Assembly (NCBI GenBank): GCA_900540205.1
Contig: UQER01000004.1
Span: 76,713-140,712 of the forward strand
DNA: 64,000 nt
Reading direction: 5' to 3'
Origin: an uncultured Porphyromonadaceae bacterium
GTDB taxonomy: Bacteria; Bacteroidota; Bacteroidia; Bacteroidales; Muribaculaceae
The position numbers and the translations under genes are program-made. How positions within the stretch are numbered: the first letter of the stretch is position 1; each line of letters begins with the position of its first letter. The notes beneath the pieces were generated by a model. The model was given only the letters and a program-made list of their open reading frames with translations. It made no database searches and was not told the DNA's origin. Of this stretch, positions 1 to 8,725 are shown piece by piece.

Positions 1-9
1 ATATATTGA

Positions 10-663
10 ATGGCCCGATATTTCTCATATCTATTGTTCCTGTGTGCGGCTGCCTTTGGCGTCCGCGCACAGAACTTCGACATCAATGCCGTCGAGGTGG
101 AGGTCAACATGAATCCTGCGCGTTACCGCACGCTGCTCGATCGCTTTGAGCGCGCCGACACCACATTGTCCGCCGGTGAGCTGGCACTGGTGTATTTCGG
201 TTATGCTTTCACTCCGGAATATGTGCCGTTCGAGAGTTTTGCCAACGTGCAGACAGCTTATGAGGAGGCGGACTATATGCGTGCCGAGCAGCTGGCTGCC
301 GATGCGCTGAAACTGAATCCCGTGTCGCTTGAACTCAGCGTGATTGCGTTGGCATCGGCCGACCATCTGCGCGGCGAGGGTGGTTTCGGCCGTAAAATTC
401 TTGACTATGGCACACGTTGCGACTTCATAGCCACCGCCATTCTGAGCAGCGGCAGCGGCACATCGGCCGCCTCGCCGTTTCATGTGATAGCATGGAGCGA
501 TGTAAGCCGCATTCTGCGCAACGTGCTCGGGGTGGAACGTGTGGTGGACCGCACGAAAGTCGGCCCCGTCGATGCTGTAAAGGTAGTTTTCCCAGGCAGC
601 GACAGGCAGCATATAATATATTTTGACAATACACGAGAAAATCTTTCAAAACCACGCCCATGA
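10..663 (+). CDS. Secreted DUF4919 family protein
   Basis: Protein of 217 residues with an N-terminal signal peptide (hydrophobic core at residues 5-16, probable cleavage after Ala20 in the context VRA-Q). The mature part is the DUF4919 type found in Bacteroidetes, whose function is unknown. Residues 80-108 look like a TPR-type helix pair (acidic/alanine-rich, ending in LNPVSLEL), and the C-terminal third is predicted beta-rich. The stop overlaps the next gene's start in an ATGA, so the two are probably translationally coupled. The protein probably acts in the periplasm or on the surface; no enzymatic motif is visible. Start chosen because it gives the signal peptide. Confidence 0.75.
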   Translation: MARYFSYLLFLCAAAFGVRAQNFDINAVEVEVNMNPARYRTLLDRFERADTTLSAGELALVYFGYAFTPEYVPFESFANVQTAYEEADYMRAEQLAADALKLNPVSLELSVIALASADHLRGEGGFGRKILDYGTRCDFIATAILSSGSGTSAASPFHVIAWSDVSRILRNVLGVERVVDRTKVGPVDAVKVVFPGSDRQHIIYFDNTRENLSKPRP

Positions 664-1406
664 ACAGCAATCAGGACAAATGGACCGAAATTGAGCACCT
701 TCCCGAATGGGATGAGGAGTTCTATGAGGTGTACACTGCCAAGAAATATGGCAAGTGGGTAATGCTCAAGACTCTGCGCCCCGAATTGCGCGACAGGGAG
801 GAGTACCGCGACATGATTGAGAAGGAGTTTGACGTGCGCTACAATCTGGCGCACCCCAACATTATCATGATCAACGACTTCGAGGAGGTGCCCGGGCTGG
901 GCAGATGCATCATCACCGACGATGTATATGGCGATTCACTGCGGAAGCTGCTTGACCGCAAGGAGGTGACCCCCGAGATAAAGCAGAAGATAGTGACCTC
1001 GCTGGTGGACGCCCTCCGCTATATCCAGACCAACCATATCGTGCATCATCCTCTGCGCCCCGAGACAATAATCTTCACGGAAAATATCCGCAACCTGAAG
1101 ATGATCGACGTGGGATTCGATCAGAAGCAGAACCTGACCTCGGAGGATGCTTCCGCCGATGTCTACAATTTCGGCAAAGTGCTCACCGAAGTGCTTGATG
1201 CCACAGGCGAGACCTCCGGCCACCTGCGGCGCATAGCCGAGCGGTGCACCAATCCCGACCCGTCGCGGCGCTATCGTGATGCCAATGAACTGCGCATGGC
1301 CATCGACGGCAACAGCAACCGTCGTCTGTACATGGTGATAATCGCCTTCCTCGCCGTGATGACTGTGCTGCTCGGCTGGCTTTGCATAAAGCATCCGGCC
1401 CTGTAA
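660..1406 (+). CDS. Membrane-anchored protein kinase-like protein (probable pseudokinase)
   Basis: 248 residues. Residues 18-215 follow the eukaryotic-like Ser/Thr kinase fold: the VAIK-type lysine is K37, the helix-C glutamate is probably E56 before the AHPNII stretch, the catalytic loop is at 128-138 and the DFG position is D150-V-G. The catalytic loop reads HHPLRPET instead of HRDLKPEN, so the catalytic Asp is Pro131 and the Mg-binding Asn is Thr136. No glycine-rich loop is seen before K37. A single transmembrane segment lies at about 226-245, so the kinase-like domain should face the cytoplasm. The family is recognisable, but catalysis is doubtful. It overlaps the secreted DUF4919 gene by 4 nt, suggesting a shared role; a substrate or partner cannot be named. 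Confidence 0.72.
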   Translation: MNSNQDKWTEIEHLPEWDEEFYEVYTAKKYGKWVMLKTLRPELRDREEYRDMIEKEFDVRYNLAHPNIIMINDFEEVPGLGRCIITDDVYGDSLRKLLDRKEVTPEIKQKIVTSLVDALRYIQTNHIVHHPLRPETIIFTENIRNLKMIDVGFDQKQNLTSEDASADVYNFGKVLTEVLDATGETSGHLRRIAERCTNPDPSRRYRDANELRMAIDGNSNRRLYMVIIAFLAVMTVLLGWLCIKHPAL

Positions 1407-1448
1407 GCTTTACACTGAACCAATCAAACCAATCCGCATATTGAAACA

Positions 1449-2579
1449 ATGGCTGTAGAAATCCGCAAGATTGATCCTACACGCGCCCAGCTGCGCGAAT
1501 ACACCAAATTCGGCATCGACCTCTACAAGGGGAACCCTTATTTCGTGCCGCCGCTGATAATGGATGATGTCAACACCCTTTCGCCCGATGTGAATCCGGC
1601 TTTCGACTTCTGCAAGGCACAATCGTTCATGGCCTATCGCGACGGTAAGCCGGTGGGACGCATCACCGCGATCATCAACAATATAGTGAACGAGCGTTCC
1701 GGAAAGCGCGAGATGCGTTTCGGTTTTGTGGATTTCATTGACGATGCCGAGGTGGTCGACGCGCTTTTCGCGGCAGCCGAAGAGTGGGGGCGCTCCAATG
1801 GAATGACCGATATCGTAGGCCCGATGGGTTTCACCGATCTTGATCACGAGGGGATGCTCACGTTCGGATATGACGAGGTGGGCACCATGGCCACCATCTA
1901 CAACCATCCGTATTATGTGGATCACATGGAGCGCATGGGCTACACGCAGGATGCCGGATGGGTGGAATACCGCATAGCAGTGCCCGATGCAATTCCCGAA
2001 AAGTATGCCCGTATCGCCGAGATTGTGCGCAAACGTGAGAACCTGAAAGTGAAGAAGTACACTTCGCGCAAGAAAATCAAGGAGGATTACGGGGTGGCCC
2101 TCTTCGAGCTTTTCAACGAGGCCTATGACAAATTGTACGGCTATTCCCCGCTGACGAAGAAGCAGATAGATTATTATATAAAGATGTATCTCGACATACT
2201 CAATCTGAAGTATGTCACCGTAGTGACCGATGCCGACGACCGCATCGTGGCTGTGGGCATCTCCATACAGTCCTTCTCCAAGGCTTTGCAGAAGAGCCGC
2301 GGACGTCTGTTCCCCTTCGGGTGGTACCATATGCTGAAAACCCTATGGGGCGGTTCGGATGTAGTGGATCTTCTTATGATAGGCGTAAAGCCGGAGTATC
2401 AGAACAAAGGGGTTAACGCCCTTCTGTTCGCCGATCTTATCCCCTGCTATATAAGCACAGGAGTGAAATTTGCCGAGACAAATCCGGAGCTTGAGGAAAA
2501 CTCAAAAGTGCAGAACCAGTGGAACTATTTCGAGACACGTCAGCATCGCCGTCGTGCCACGTTCCGCAAATCTCTGTGA
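1449..2579 (+). CDS. GNAT-like N-acyltransferase family protein
   Basis: 376 residues, no signal peptide or membrane segments. The protein matches the large Bacteroidetes family annotated as N-acetyltransferase/GNAT-like: N-terminal signature with DLYKGNPYFVPPL, a central GPMGFTDLDHEGML stretch, and a C-terminal half with VGVSIQ-like strands and an acyl-CoA-binding-type turn in KPEYQNKGVNALL (about residues 315-327). The substrate is unknown. It lies 42 nt after the kinase-like gene and 5 nt before rnhB, so it is probably co-transcribed with them. The fold assignment is by family resemblance only. Confidence 0.65.
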   Translation: MAVEIRKIDPTRAQLREYTKFGIDLYKGNPYFVPPLIMDDVNTLSPDVNPAFDFCKAQSFMAYRDGKPVGRITAIINNIVNERSGKREMRFGFVDFIDDAEVVDALFAAAEEWGRSNGMTDIVGPMGFTDLDHEGMLTFGYDEVGTMATIYNHPYYVDHMERMGYTQDAGWVEYRIAVPDAIPEKYARIAEIVRKRENLKVKKYTSRKKIKEDYGVALFELFNEAYDKLYGYSPLTKKQIDYYIKMYLDILNLKYVTVVTDADDRIVAVGISIQSFSKALQKSRGRLFPFGWYHMLKTLWGGSDVVDLLMIGVKPEYQNKGVNALLFADLIPCYISTGVKFAETNPELEENSKVQNQWNYFETRQHRRRATFRKSL

Positions 2580-2584
2580 GGTCT

Positions 2585-3190
2585 ATGCCGTCACTGCCAA
2601 ATTGCTATCAGTTCGGCTGCATGGAGGCCGGCTGCGACGAGGCCGGACGCGGATGTCTGGCCGGTCCGGTGGTTGCCGCTGCGGTGATTCTGCCCGACGA
2701 TTTTCACCACCCCTGGCTCAACGATTCGAAACAGCTCTCCGAAAAACGCCGCGAGGCGCTCCGGCCCATCATAGAGCATGAGGCGATTGCCTGGGCCGTG
2801 GGGGAGTGCTCGCCTGCCGAAATAGATGAGATGAATATACTCAATGCTTCAATCGAGGCCATGCACCGCGCCATCAGGGCGTTGCAGGTGCCTGCACGCA
2901 GTGTGATTGTGGATGGCAACCGGTTCAAGCCGATTGGCAACCTTCCGTGGCGGACGTTCGTAAAAGGTGACGGGCGTTTCGGCAACATTGCCGCCGCATC
3001 CATCCTTGCAAAAACACACCGCGACGAGATGATGCGCCGTCTGGCCGAAGAGTATCCGGCTTATGGATGGGAGATAAACAAGGGTTATCCCACCAAAGCG
3101 CACCGCAAAGCCATCGCCGATTTCGGTCCGTCGCCGCTCCACCGCAACACGTTCCGGCTGTTGCCCTTGCAGCTTACCCTCGACATTTAG
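2585..3190 (+). CDS. rnhB: Ribonuclease HII
   Basis: Endonuclease that cuts the RNA strand of RNA-DNA hybrids and removes misincorporated ribonucleotides; cytoplasmic. 201 residues from ATG 2585, typical of bacterial RNase HII. The N-terminal active-site motif GCDEAGRGCLAGPV, the DSKQLSEKRRE motif, the VDGN strand and SILAKTHRDE carry the metal-binding acidic residues. The frame is open further upstream to 2519, but that would overlap the acyltransferase by 61 nt; ATG 2585, 5 nt after that stop and behind a GAGG, is preferred. Followed by a rho-independent terminator at 3241-3275. Confidence 0.95.
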   Translation: MPSLPNCYQFGCMEAGCDEAGRGCLAGPVVAAAVILPDDFHHPWLNDSKQLSEKRREALRPIIEHEAIAWAVGECSPAEIDEMNILNASIEAMHRAIRALQVPARSVIVDGNRFKPIGNLPWRTFVKGDGRFGNIAAASILAKTHRDEMMRRLAEEYPAYGWEINKGYPTKAHRKAIADFGPSPLHRNTFRLLPLQLTLDI

Positions 3191-3191
3191 A

Positions 3192-3226
3192 ATGATGCAC
3201 GATGCACAATGCATGATTCATGATGG
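3192..3226. repeat. Short GATGCAC/AATGC intergenic repeat, block 1
   Basis: Degenerate array of the words GATGCAC, GATGCACAATGC and ATGATTCATGATG directly after the rnhB stop. The same words recur at 21748-21817 and, inverted, at 22055-22130, so this is a dispersed intergenic repeat of this genome. No coding potential is seen. Confidence 0.6.
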
Positions 3227-3240
3227 GAGCCATTACACGT

Positions 3241-3275
3241 GAGACTGTCTAACAAGTTTGGGACAGTCTCTTTTT
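3241..3275 (+). terminator. rnhB: Rho-independent terminator after rnhB
   Basis: Perfect 9-bp stem GAGACTGTC (3241-3249) with GACAGTCTC (3262-3270), followed by five T. It ends the rightward unit that includes rnhB. Confidence 0.85.
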
Positions 3276-3291
3276 ATAGTTTAAACAGTCA

Positions 3292-3332
3292 AAAAAATAG
3301 AGGCTGTCTAACTTTGGTTGTTAGACAGTCTC
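3292..3332 (-). terminator. Rho-independent terminator after the guanylyltransferase (leftward)
   Basis: Stem of 13 bp with one mismatch or wobble (3300-3312 with 3320-3332, loop of 7). On the minus strand it is followed by a run of T (A-run 3292-3298 on the plus strand). It terminates the leftward gene ending at 3396. Its stem shares the sequence GAGACTGTCTAAC with the opposing rnhB terminator. Confidence 0.8.
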
Positions 3333-3395
3333 ACATTAGGATGTACTTCAAGATGTGTGGCAATTCTCCGGTGTGCCCTATACGGGAGAGTCAGG

Positions 3396-4484
3396 TCAGA
3401 GATATTTGTCGCCGAATGCCAGATGGGTATCGTTGACCATCTGTTTTATGCGCTGTTCTTCCGATTTGGGGCAGATCAGCAGCACGTCGCCTGCATCGGC
3501 CACGATATAATCTTTCAGACCATCCACCACAATCAGTTTCTCACCGTTAACGGCGAAAATGTTGCCTGATGCGTTATAGGCGAGGACGTTGCAGTTCTGG
3601 GTTACGTTGCCGTCGCGGTTCTTGGGCGAATTGTCGTACAATGCGCTCCATGTGCCGAGGTCGTTCCATCCGAAATCCACGCATTCCACATAGACGCATT
3701 GTGATTTTTCCATCACGGCAAAGTCGATGGAGATGCTCATGCATCCGGGGAAATTCCGGTCGATGAATTCACGTTCGGCGCCCGTGCCGAAGAGTGTGGT
3801 GCCGCGTTCAAACACACCGGCCACATCCGGAGCATAGGTGTTAAGTTCGTGTATGATGTTTTTGGCACTCCATAAGAAAATTCCTGAGTTCCAGAAAAAT
3901 TCGCCTGACTCCACAAACACCTGAGCCAGTTCAAGCTTAGGCTTTTCGGTGAATGTCTTGACCTTGCATATGCCGGGAGCACCGGTCACCGGCTGACCTA
4001 TCTGTATGTAGCCGTAGCCGGTTTCGGGACGCGACGGTTTTATGCCGAGGGTGAGCAGGGCATCGTGATGCTCCACGAATTCAAATCCGCGTTCAATCGA
4101 TTCGATAAACAGGTTGTCGCGGGTGATGAGGTGATCGCTCGGTGCGACGATTATGCTTGCCTCCGGGTCACGTGCGGCGATGTGGTAGGCAGCCCAGGCG
4201 ATGCAGGGCGCTGTGTTGCGTCGTGCCGGCTCGAGAAGAATCTGGTCGGGCGAGAGTTCCGGCAGCTGCTCGCGCACAAGCGGGGCATATTGGGCGTTGG
4301 TGACAATCAGGATGTTTTCGCTCGGTACGAGCGGGAGTATGCGGTCGTAACTCATCTGCAGCAGCGAACGGCCTGTTCCGAGGAAATCGATGAACTGCTT
4401 TGGCCGGGACGAGCGGCTGTAGGGCCAGAAACGGCTCCCGATGCCGCCGCACATAATCACGCAATAGCGGTGGTTGTTGATCAT
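3396..4484 (-). CDS. manC: Mannose-1-phosphate guanylyltransferase
   Basis: Makes GDP-mannose from mannose 1-phosphate and GTP for glycan and capsule synthesis; cytoplasmic. 362 residues, a single nucleotidyltransferase domain without the extra isomerase domain of the long ManC type. The N-terminal signature VIMCGGIGSRFWPYSR followed by RPKQF is the pyrophosphorylase nucleotide- and metal-binding loop. APSDHLI (about residue 110), the FTEKP strand and FAVMEK are further family marks. The start at 4484 (MINNHRYC) is chosen because the 16 upstream residues to 4532 are not family-like. It is transcribed towards rnhB, with a terminator in between. Confidence 0.9.
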   Translation of the reverse strand: MINNHRYCVIMCGGIGSRFWPYSRSSRPKQFIDFLGTGRSLLQMSYDRILPLVPSENILIVTNAQYAPLVREQLPELSPDQILLEPARRNTAPCIAWAAYHIAARDPEASIIVAPSDHLITRDNLFIESIERGFEFVEHHDALLTLGIKPSRPETGYGYIQIGQPVTGAPGICKVKTFTEKPKLELAQVFVESGEFFWNSGIFLWSAKNIIHELNTYAPDVAGVFERGTTLFGTGAEREFIDRNFPGCMSISIDFAVMEKSQCVYVECVDFGWNDLGTWSALYDNSPKNRDGNVTQNCNVLAYNASGNIFAVNGEKLIVVDGLKDYIVADAGDVLLICPKSEEQRIKQMVNDTHLAFGDKYL

Positions 4485-4671
4485 ATCGGTAAAGAATAAT
4501 GAGGCAGCTGTGCTGCCCCGGAGGTTAGGCATTTAAAGTATCGCTAAGTTACTGCTTAAAACTTGAATTTGCAACAGTGGTTAATGCGGATTGTTAAAAA
4601 TATTCCGGGTCTATCGCACTATCCATGCATGTTATGCGTTAAATAAATGAAAGTTTTTAACGGACAAATCT

Positions 4672-5403
4672 ATGTATCGCTGGATTATATGCACTATGGT
4701 CTTGATGTCTGTAGGCCTGCTCCCTGCGTACGGTGTCAACCCTTATCCGCAGCTTGAGGTGAAAGCCGAGCGGGCTTTCGGCTATGGGGAATGGGCATCG
4801 GCCGCCGCTATGTTTGACCTCATGCTTGAGCAGAAACCGGATGTGCCCGGCACATATGGCCGCGCCATTGTGGCCAACGGGATGCGTGGCGCCACATCGG
4901 AGCAGATGCGGTTGCTTTCGCAGGCTCTTGACAATCATGTGCCGTTCGATTCGGTGTTTGCAAATGTAGAAATGTGGGGTTCGCATCTGGGACGTCCGAG
5001 GGTATATGAGAAATTTCTGGTGGACACACGTGAGGCATATCCATGGATGCGGCGCGCCATAAATGCCACATTGCTTAAATATTACACATTCCGTGATAAT
5101 GGGCCGGAGATGGTGGAATACTCGCTGGCCATGCTCGAGGGGGCTCAGGACAACACCGTGTTCCTCGAATCGCTTGCGCGTGGATACATGCTCACAGGCA
5201 GGATTCCGGAAGGACTTGACACGTATAAGCGTATTCTTGCCGTTGAGCCAGACAATTATGATGTGCTGCTCACGCTGGGGAACTGGTATGCCATGAATCC
5301 TGACGGGGTGGAGAATGGACGTGTCTATCTTGAACGTGCCTATGCGATGCACCCCACGCCTTATGTTGCGCGGTTGCTTGAGCAAAAGCCCGTCGAGAGA
5401 TGA
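4672..5403 (+). CDS. Secreted tetratricopeptide repeat protein
   Basis: 243 residues with a signal peptide (hydrophobic 5-19, cleavage probably after AYG at about 22). The mature protein is helical with TPR-like units: residues 32-60 (YGEWASAAAMFDLMLEQKP) and 160-215 (LARGYMLTGRIPEGLDTYKRILAVEPDNYDVL, matching the TPR consensus), plus a final unit reaching the C terminus. TPRs bind other proteins; the partner is unknown. It stands alone between the divergent guanylyltransferase and greA. Confidence 0.7.
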   Translation: MYRWIICTMVLMSVGLLPAYGVNPYPQLEVKAERAFGYGEWASAAAMFDLMLEQKPDVPGTYGRAIVANGMRGATSEQMRLLSQALDNHVPFDSVFANVEMWGSHLGRPRVYEKFLVDTREAYPWMRRAINATLLKYYTFRDNGPEMVEYSLAMLEGAQDNTVFLESLARGYMLTGRIPEGLDTYKRILAVEPDNYDVLLTLGNWYAMNPDGVENGRVYLERAYAMHPTPYVARLLEQKPVER

Positions 5404-5450
5404 TTTCAGGCACAGGTTGATCGCCGTGCAATTATTTTTGCTGCAACTTA

Positions 5451-5482
5451 TTTGTTAATGGCTAAATTAATGTGTAACTTTG
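5451..5482 (+). promoter_or_regulatory. greA: Bacteroidetes-type promoter of greA
   Basis: The -33 element TTTG at 5451-5454 and -7 element TAACTTTG at 5475-5482 are 20 bp apart, matching the Bacteroidetes sigma-ABfr consensus. The resulting transcript would carry a leader of about 150 nt before greA. Confidence 0.8.
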
Positions 5483-5637
5483 CCGCAGTAAAATAAACAT
5501 ATATAGGACTTGGAACTGATGATGTAGCGTCTCCCTGGCGGTGGCCGGGCGGGGCACTATATTTTTGTTGCACCGTCTGCAACCGGTCCGACACCATCGG
5601 ACAAATCGGTTCCTGTAATAACTAAAACTGTAAAATT

Positions 5638-6108
5638 ATGGCACTTACCTATATGACCAGAGAGGGCTATAAAAAGAAAATGGAAGAGATAGCCTATCTT
5701 GAAAGTGTGGAACGTCCCCGCATTTCGGCTGCCATCGCCGAGGCGCGCGACAAGGGCGACCTGTCGGAAAATTCGGAGTATGATGCCGCCAAGGAAGCGC
5801 AGGGCATGCTTGAGATGAAAATTGCCAAGCTCAAGGATCTTGTGGCCAACGCGCGCATCATTGACGAATCGAAACTCAACACCGACGAGGTGAACATACT
5901 CTCGCGTGTGAAAATCAAGAACAAGGCCAACGGCATGAGCGTGGAGTACACAATCGTGGCCGATTCCGAAGCCAACCTGCGCGAGAAGAAAATCGGCGCT
6001 TCGACTCCTATTGCCAAGGGGCTGCTCGGACACCGAGTGGGTGACACGGTCGAGATCCGCGTGCCTGCGGGTCTGATGCAGTTCGAGATTGAAAGCATTT
6101 CCATCTGA
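5638..6108 (+). CDS. greA: Transcription elongation factor GreA
   Basis: Stimulates cleavage of backtracked RNA by RNA polymerase and so rescues stalled complexes. 156 residues, usual length. The N-terminal coiled coil (residues 1-75) carries the acidic tip in GDLSENSEYDAAKEAQ, and the C-terminal FKBP-like domain runs from about 80 with TPIAKGLLGHRVGDTVEI. It has its own promoter at 5451-5482 and a long leader. The HIT-protein gene follows 53 nt downstream. Confidence 0.95.
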   Translation: MALTYMTREGYKKKMEEIAYLESVERPRISAAIAEARDKGDLSENSEYDAAKEAQGMLEMKIAKLKDLVANARIIDESKLNTDEVNILSRVKIKNKANGMSVEYTIVADSEANLREKKIGASTPIAKGLLGHRVGDTVEIRVPAGLMQFEIESISI

Positions 6109-6161
6109 TGCTCCATGCACGGCATGTCGCATCATGGTTTTTAATATTATTGATTTTATAT

Positions 6162-6557
6162 ATGGCAACTCTGTTTTCCCGTATAGCCGCCGGTGAGATT
6201 CCGTCGTATAAAGTGGCTGAGGATAGCCGCTATTTCGCATTTCTCGATATAAATCCTGTTCATCCGGGCCATGTGCTCGTGATTCCAAAACACGAGGTGG
6301 ACTATATCTTTGATATGGACGATGAGGAATATACCGGTCTCATGCTGTTTGCCAAGCGTGTGGCAAAGGCTCTGAAAAAAGCCATCCCTTGCACTAAAGT
6401 CGGCGTGACTGTCATTGGTCTTGATGTGCCACACACTCATGTGCATCTTGTGCCCATGGACAAGGGCTCCGACATGAATTTCTGTGGGGAGAAGCTGACC
6501 CTTCCCGAGGAAGAGATGAAATCGATTGCTGCTCGTATCGCCGCCGAATTTGAATGA
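6162..6557 (+). CDS. HIT family nucleotide-binding protein
   Basis: 131-residue histidine-triad protein, Hint/HinT-like hydrolase of nucleoside phosphoramidates or related nucleotides; cytoplasmic. The triad motif is HTHVHLVP near residue 92, and the N-terminal FSRIAAGEIPSYKV and DINPVHPGHVLVIPK signatures are classical. Start chosen at 6162 (MATLFSRI); the frame extends to 6108, overlapping greA's stop, but those 18 residues form an unneeded hydrophobic extension. Its stop overlaps an upstream ATG of the next frame. Substrate not determinable. Confidence 0.9.
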   Translation: MATLFSRIAAGEIPSYKVAEDSRYFAFLDINPVHPGHVLVIPKHEVDYIFDMDDEEYTGLMLFAKRVAKALKKAIPCTKVGVTVIGLDVPHTHVHLVPMDKGSDMNFCGEKLTLPEEEMKSIAARIAAEFE

Positions 6558-6574
6558 TTCCATTTGAGAAGCTT

Positions 6575-7687
6575 ATGAAAACCAGAATATTCCTGAACTG
6601 CGGTGCTGTGGCAGCCGCGATTGTCAGCGTTGCGGCTCTTTGCGGCTGCAGCGAGAACAAATGGCATGCAAAAGGAGTGGTGAACGGTGCCGATACAGCC
6701 GATCTCATTGTCGAGGCTCCCAATGGCCGCGGCGGATGGTATCCTGTTGATACGGTCACCACCGACAAATCCGGTGCATTCTCCGTTGCAGGCGAAGCCG
6801 TGGGGCACCCCGAAATATTCCGCCTCACGCTCAATGGCGAAAGTGTCTATTTCCCCATCGATTCAATCGAGAGCGTGGACATCACGGCCGATGCGGCCAA
6901 TTTCGGCTCGGGCTACACGCTTGCAGGTTCCGAATCGGCCGAAAAACTGCTTCAGGTGAATAATCTTATCGATGCCACCGTAAAAGCCAAAGGCGCAGAC
7001 GCAGCTGCATATGATCCAGACCTCAAACGCAAGCTTGCGGAGGTGATATTGCGCGACCCAGACGGCATCGTTGCATATTACACCATTTTCCGCCGTGTCG
7101 GCAACACCCCGGTGTTCGATCCGGTCGAGCGTGGTGACCTGCGCATAATCGGAGCCGTAGCAAATGCATTCGACCAAAACCGTCCCTCCGATCCGCGCAC
7201 GGCATTCCTGCGTGCATTGTTCCTGTCGAACCGTCGTCCCTCGGGTGCCGGCATGCCGGTGGATACGATTGTAGCCCGTGAAATCATGCTTCCTGAAATA
7301 GCTTTGCTTGACGAAACCGGTGCTAAACGCAGCCTGAATGAGGTGGCATCCAAAGGCAATGTGGTGGTGTTGAATTTCACCGCTTATTCGGCCGAGGTAT
7401 CGCCCGCGCTAAACCTTGAACTTGCCAAGATTTATGATGCAAACAAGTCGGCCGGCTTGGAAATCTATCAGGTTGGCTTCGATGCCGATGAATTTGCATG
7501 GAAACAGTCTGCCCGCAATCTCCCCTGGGTAACAGTCTACAATTCGCCGAAAGACGGTGAGGCCACGCTGCGTGATTACAACGTAGGCGCTCTCCCAGCT
7601 CTGTTTGTCATCAACCGCAACGGTGAATTGGTGGAGCGTGTCGAGGATCCCACCCGCCTCTCCTCCGCCGTCGCCCGCTATCTGTAA
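6575..7687 (+). CDS. Lipoprotein with DUF4369 and thioredoxin-like domain lacking CxxC
   Basis: 370 residues. The N-terminus is a lipoprotein signal ending in ALCGC, so the protein is probably membrane-anchored. Residues 29-125 resemble DUF4369; about 240-370 is a TlpA/AhpC-like thioredoxin fold, with PEIALLDETGAKRSLNEVASKGNVVVLNF and the cis-proline loop GALPALFVIN. At the active site the usual WCxxC is replaced by YSAEVS: the two cysteine positions are Ala273 and Ser276, so it cannot be a thiol oxidoreductase. An alternative start at 6554 adds seven residues and overlaps the HIT gene. Confidence 0.75.
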   Translation: MKTRIFLNCGAVAAAIVSVAALCGCSENKWHAKGVVNGADTADLIVEAPNGRGGWYPVDTVTTDKSGAFSVAGEAVGHPEIFRLTLNGESVYFPIDSIESVDITADAANFGSGYTLAGSESAEKLLQVNNLIDATVKAKGADAAAYDPDLKRKLAEVILRDPDGIVAYYTIFRRVGNTPVFDPVERGDLRIIGAVANAFDQNRPSDPRTAFLRALFLSNRRPSGAGMPVDTIVAREIMLPEIALLDETGAKRSLNEVASKGNVVVLNFTAYSAEVSPALNLELAKIYDANKSAGLEIYQVGFDADEFAWKQSARNLPWVTVYNSPKDGEATLRDYNVGALPALFVINRNGELVERVEDPTRLSSAVARYL

Positions 7688-7693
7688 TGGTTT

Positions 7694-8725
7694 ATGTTTC
7701 AGGAAGGATCAGAACGGCCTAAGGTGTCTGTGATTGTAATAACTTACAATCAGGAGGATACCATTGGCCGTACGCTTGATTCCATTCTTGAACAGCAGAC
7801 CGATTTCCCTTTTGAAATAGAGCTTGCCGATGATTGCTCGACAGACCGTACGTCTGAGGTCTGCCGGGCATATGCCATTCAGTATCCCGACTGCATTCGC
7901 TATACGCGTAATAAGGTCAATCTCGGCGTACGCGAGAACTACTTTGCTGCATTGCGTCGTTGCAGGGCCGATTATATAGCCGATTGTGCCGGAGATGACT
8001 ACTGGGTGGATCCACATAAATTGCAGAAAGAGGCGGATCTGCTGGATGCTCATCCCGAAGTGGGATTGGTGCACACGGATTTTCAGTATGTCAATGAGTC
8101 AAGTGGCCGAGTCTGGGCAAATAGTGATGTGGAGGAAAATATGCCTTACCTCCGTGAATTTATTCCGCCGGGAGAGCTCGTTTTGCCGTTGACACGTCTG
8201 AAAATGTTGATCCAGTTGTGCACGGCTCTCTATCGGAAAGAGGTGTTCCTGCGTGCAGAACGTGAGCATCCCTATGTGTTCTGTAGCCCGGATATACTGC
8301 TGGAGGATTTCCAACTATGCATGATTTATGCGCATGAAACAACGGTGGCGTACATCCCCGATGTGACATTGCATTACAACTTAGGGTATGAATCGGAATC
8401 GCATTCGAAATGTAGTTTGCGGTTGTTCGATTTCATATTTTCACTTCTTCACATGTATCGTTATTTTGAGGTCGCTTATAATCTCGATACAGTGGCTATG
8501 GCGCGGATTTATGATGAAAAGGCTCGTTTTCTGATGGCATCGGCTTTTATCCTGTGTGACGGGTTGCGCATGAATCAGCTTAGGGAATTTTATCATAACA
8601 GAAATATTCCGATGCCATGGAAATGTCGTTTGTTGCTATGGATGAGCCGTTATAAGTATCTGTGGCGAATTTCCGCAGCGGTGAAAAAAGCGCATTATGA
8701 ATGGGTGATGAAGCAATGGAGTTGA
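7694..8725 (+). CDS. Family 2 glycosyltransferase
   Basis: 343 residues, cytoplasmic enzyme transferring sugars from nucleotide donors. The GT-A domain starts at once: VSVIVITYNQEDTIGRTLDSIL (about 11-32), ADDCSTD for the nucleotide site, and GDDYWVDPHKL (about residue 99) in place of the DxD loop. Acceptor and donor cannot be read from sequence. It starts 6 nt after the lipoprotein stop and its stop overlaps the next glycosyltransferase. The DNA is visibly more AT-rich than its neighbours, which hints at transfer or weaker codon selection. Confidence 0.85.
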   Translation: MFQEGSERPKVSVIVITYNQEDTIGRTLDSILEQQTDFPFEIELADDCSTDRTSEVCRAYAIQYPDCIRYTRNKVNLGVRENYFAALRRCRADYIADCAGDDYWVDPHKLQKEADLLDAHPEVGLVHTDFQYVNESSGRVWANSDVEENMPYLREFIPPGELVLPLTRLKMLIQLCTALYRKEVFLRAEREHPYVFCSPDILLEDFQLCMIYAHETTVAYIPDVTLHYNLGYESESHSKCSLRLFDFIFSLLHMYRYFEVAYNLDTVAMARIYDEKARFLMASAFILCDGLRMNQLREFYHNRNIPMPWKCRLLLWMSRYKYLWRISAAVKKAHYEWVMKQWS

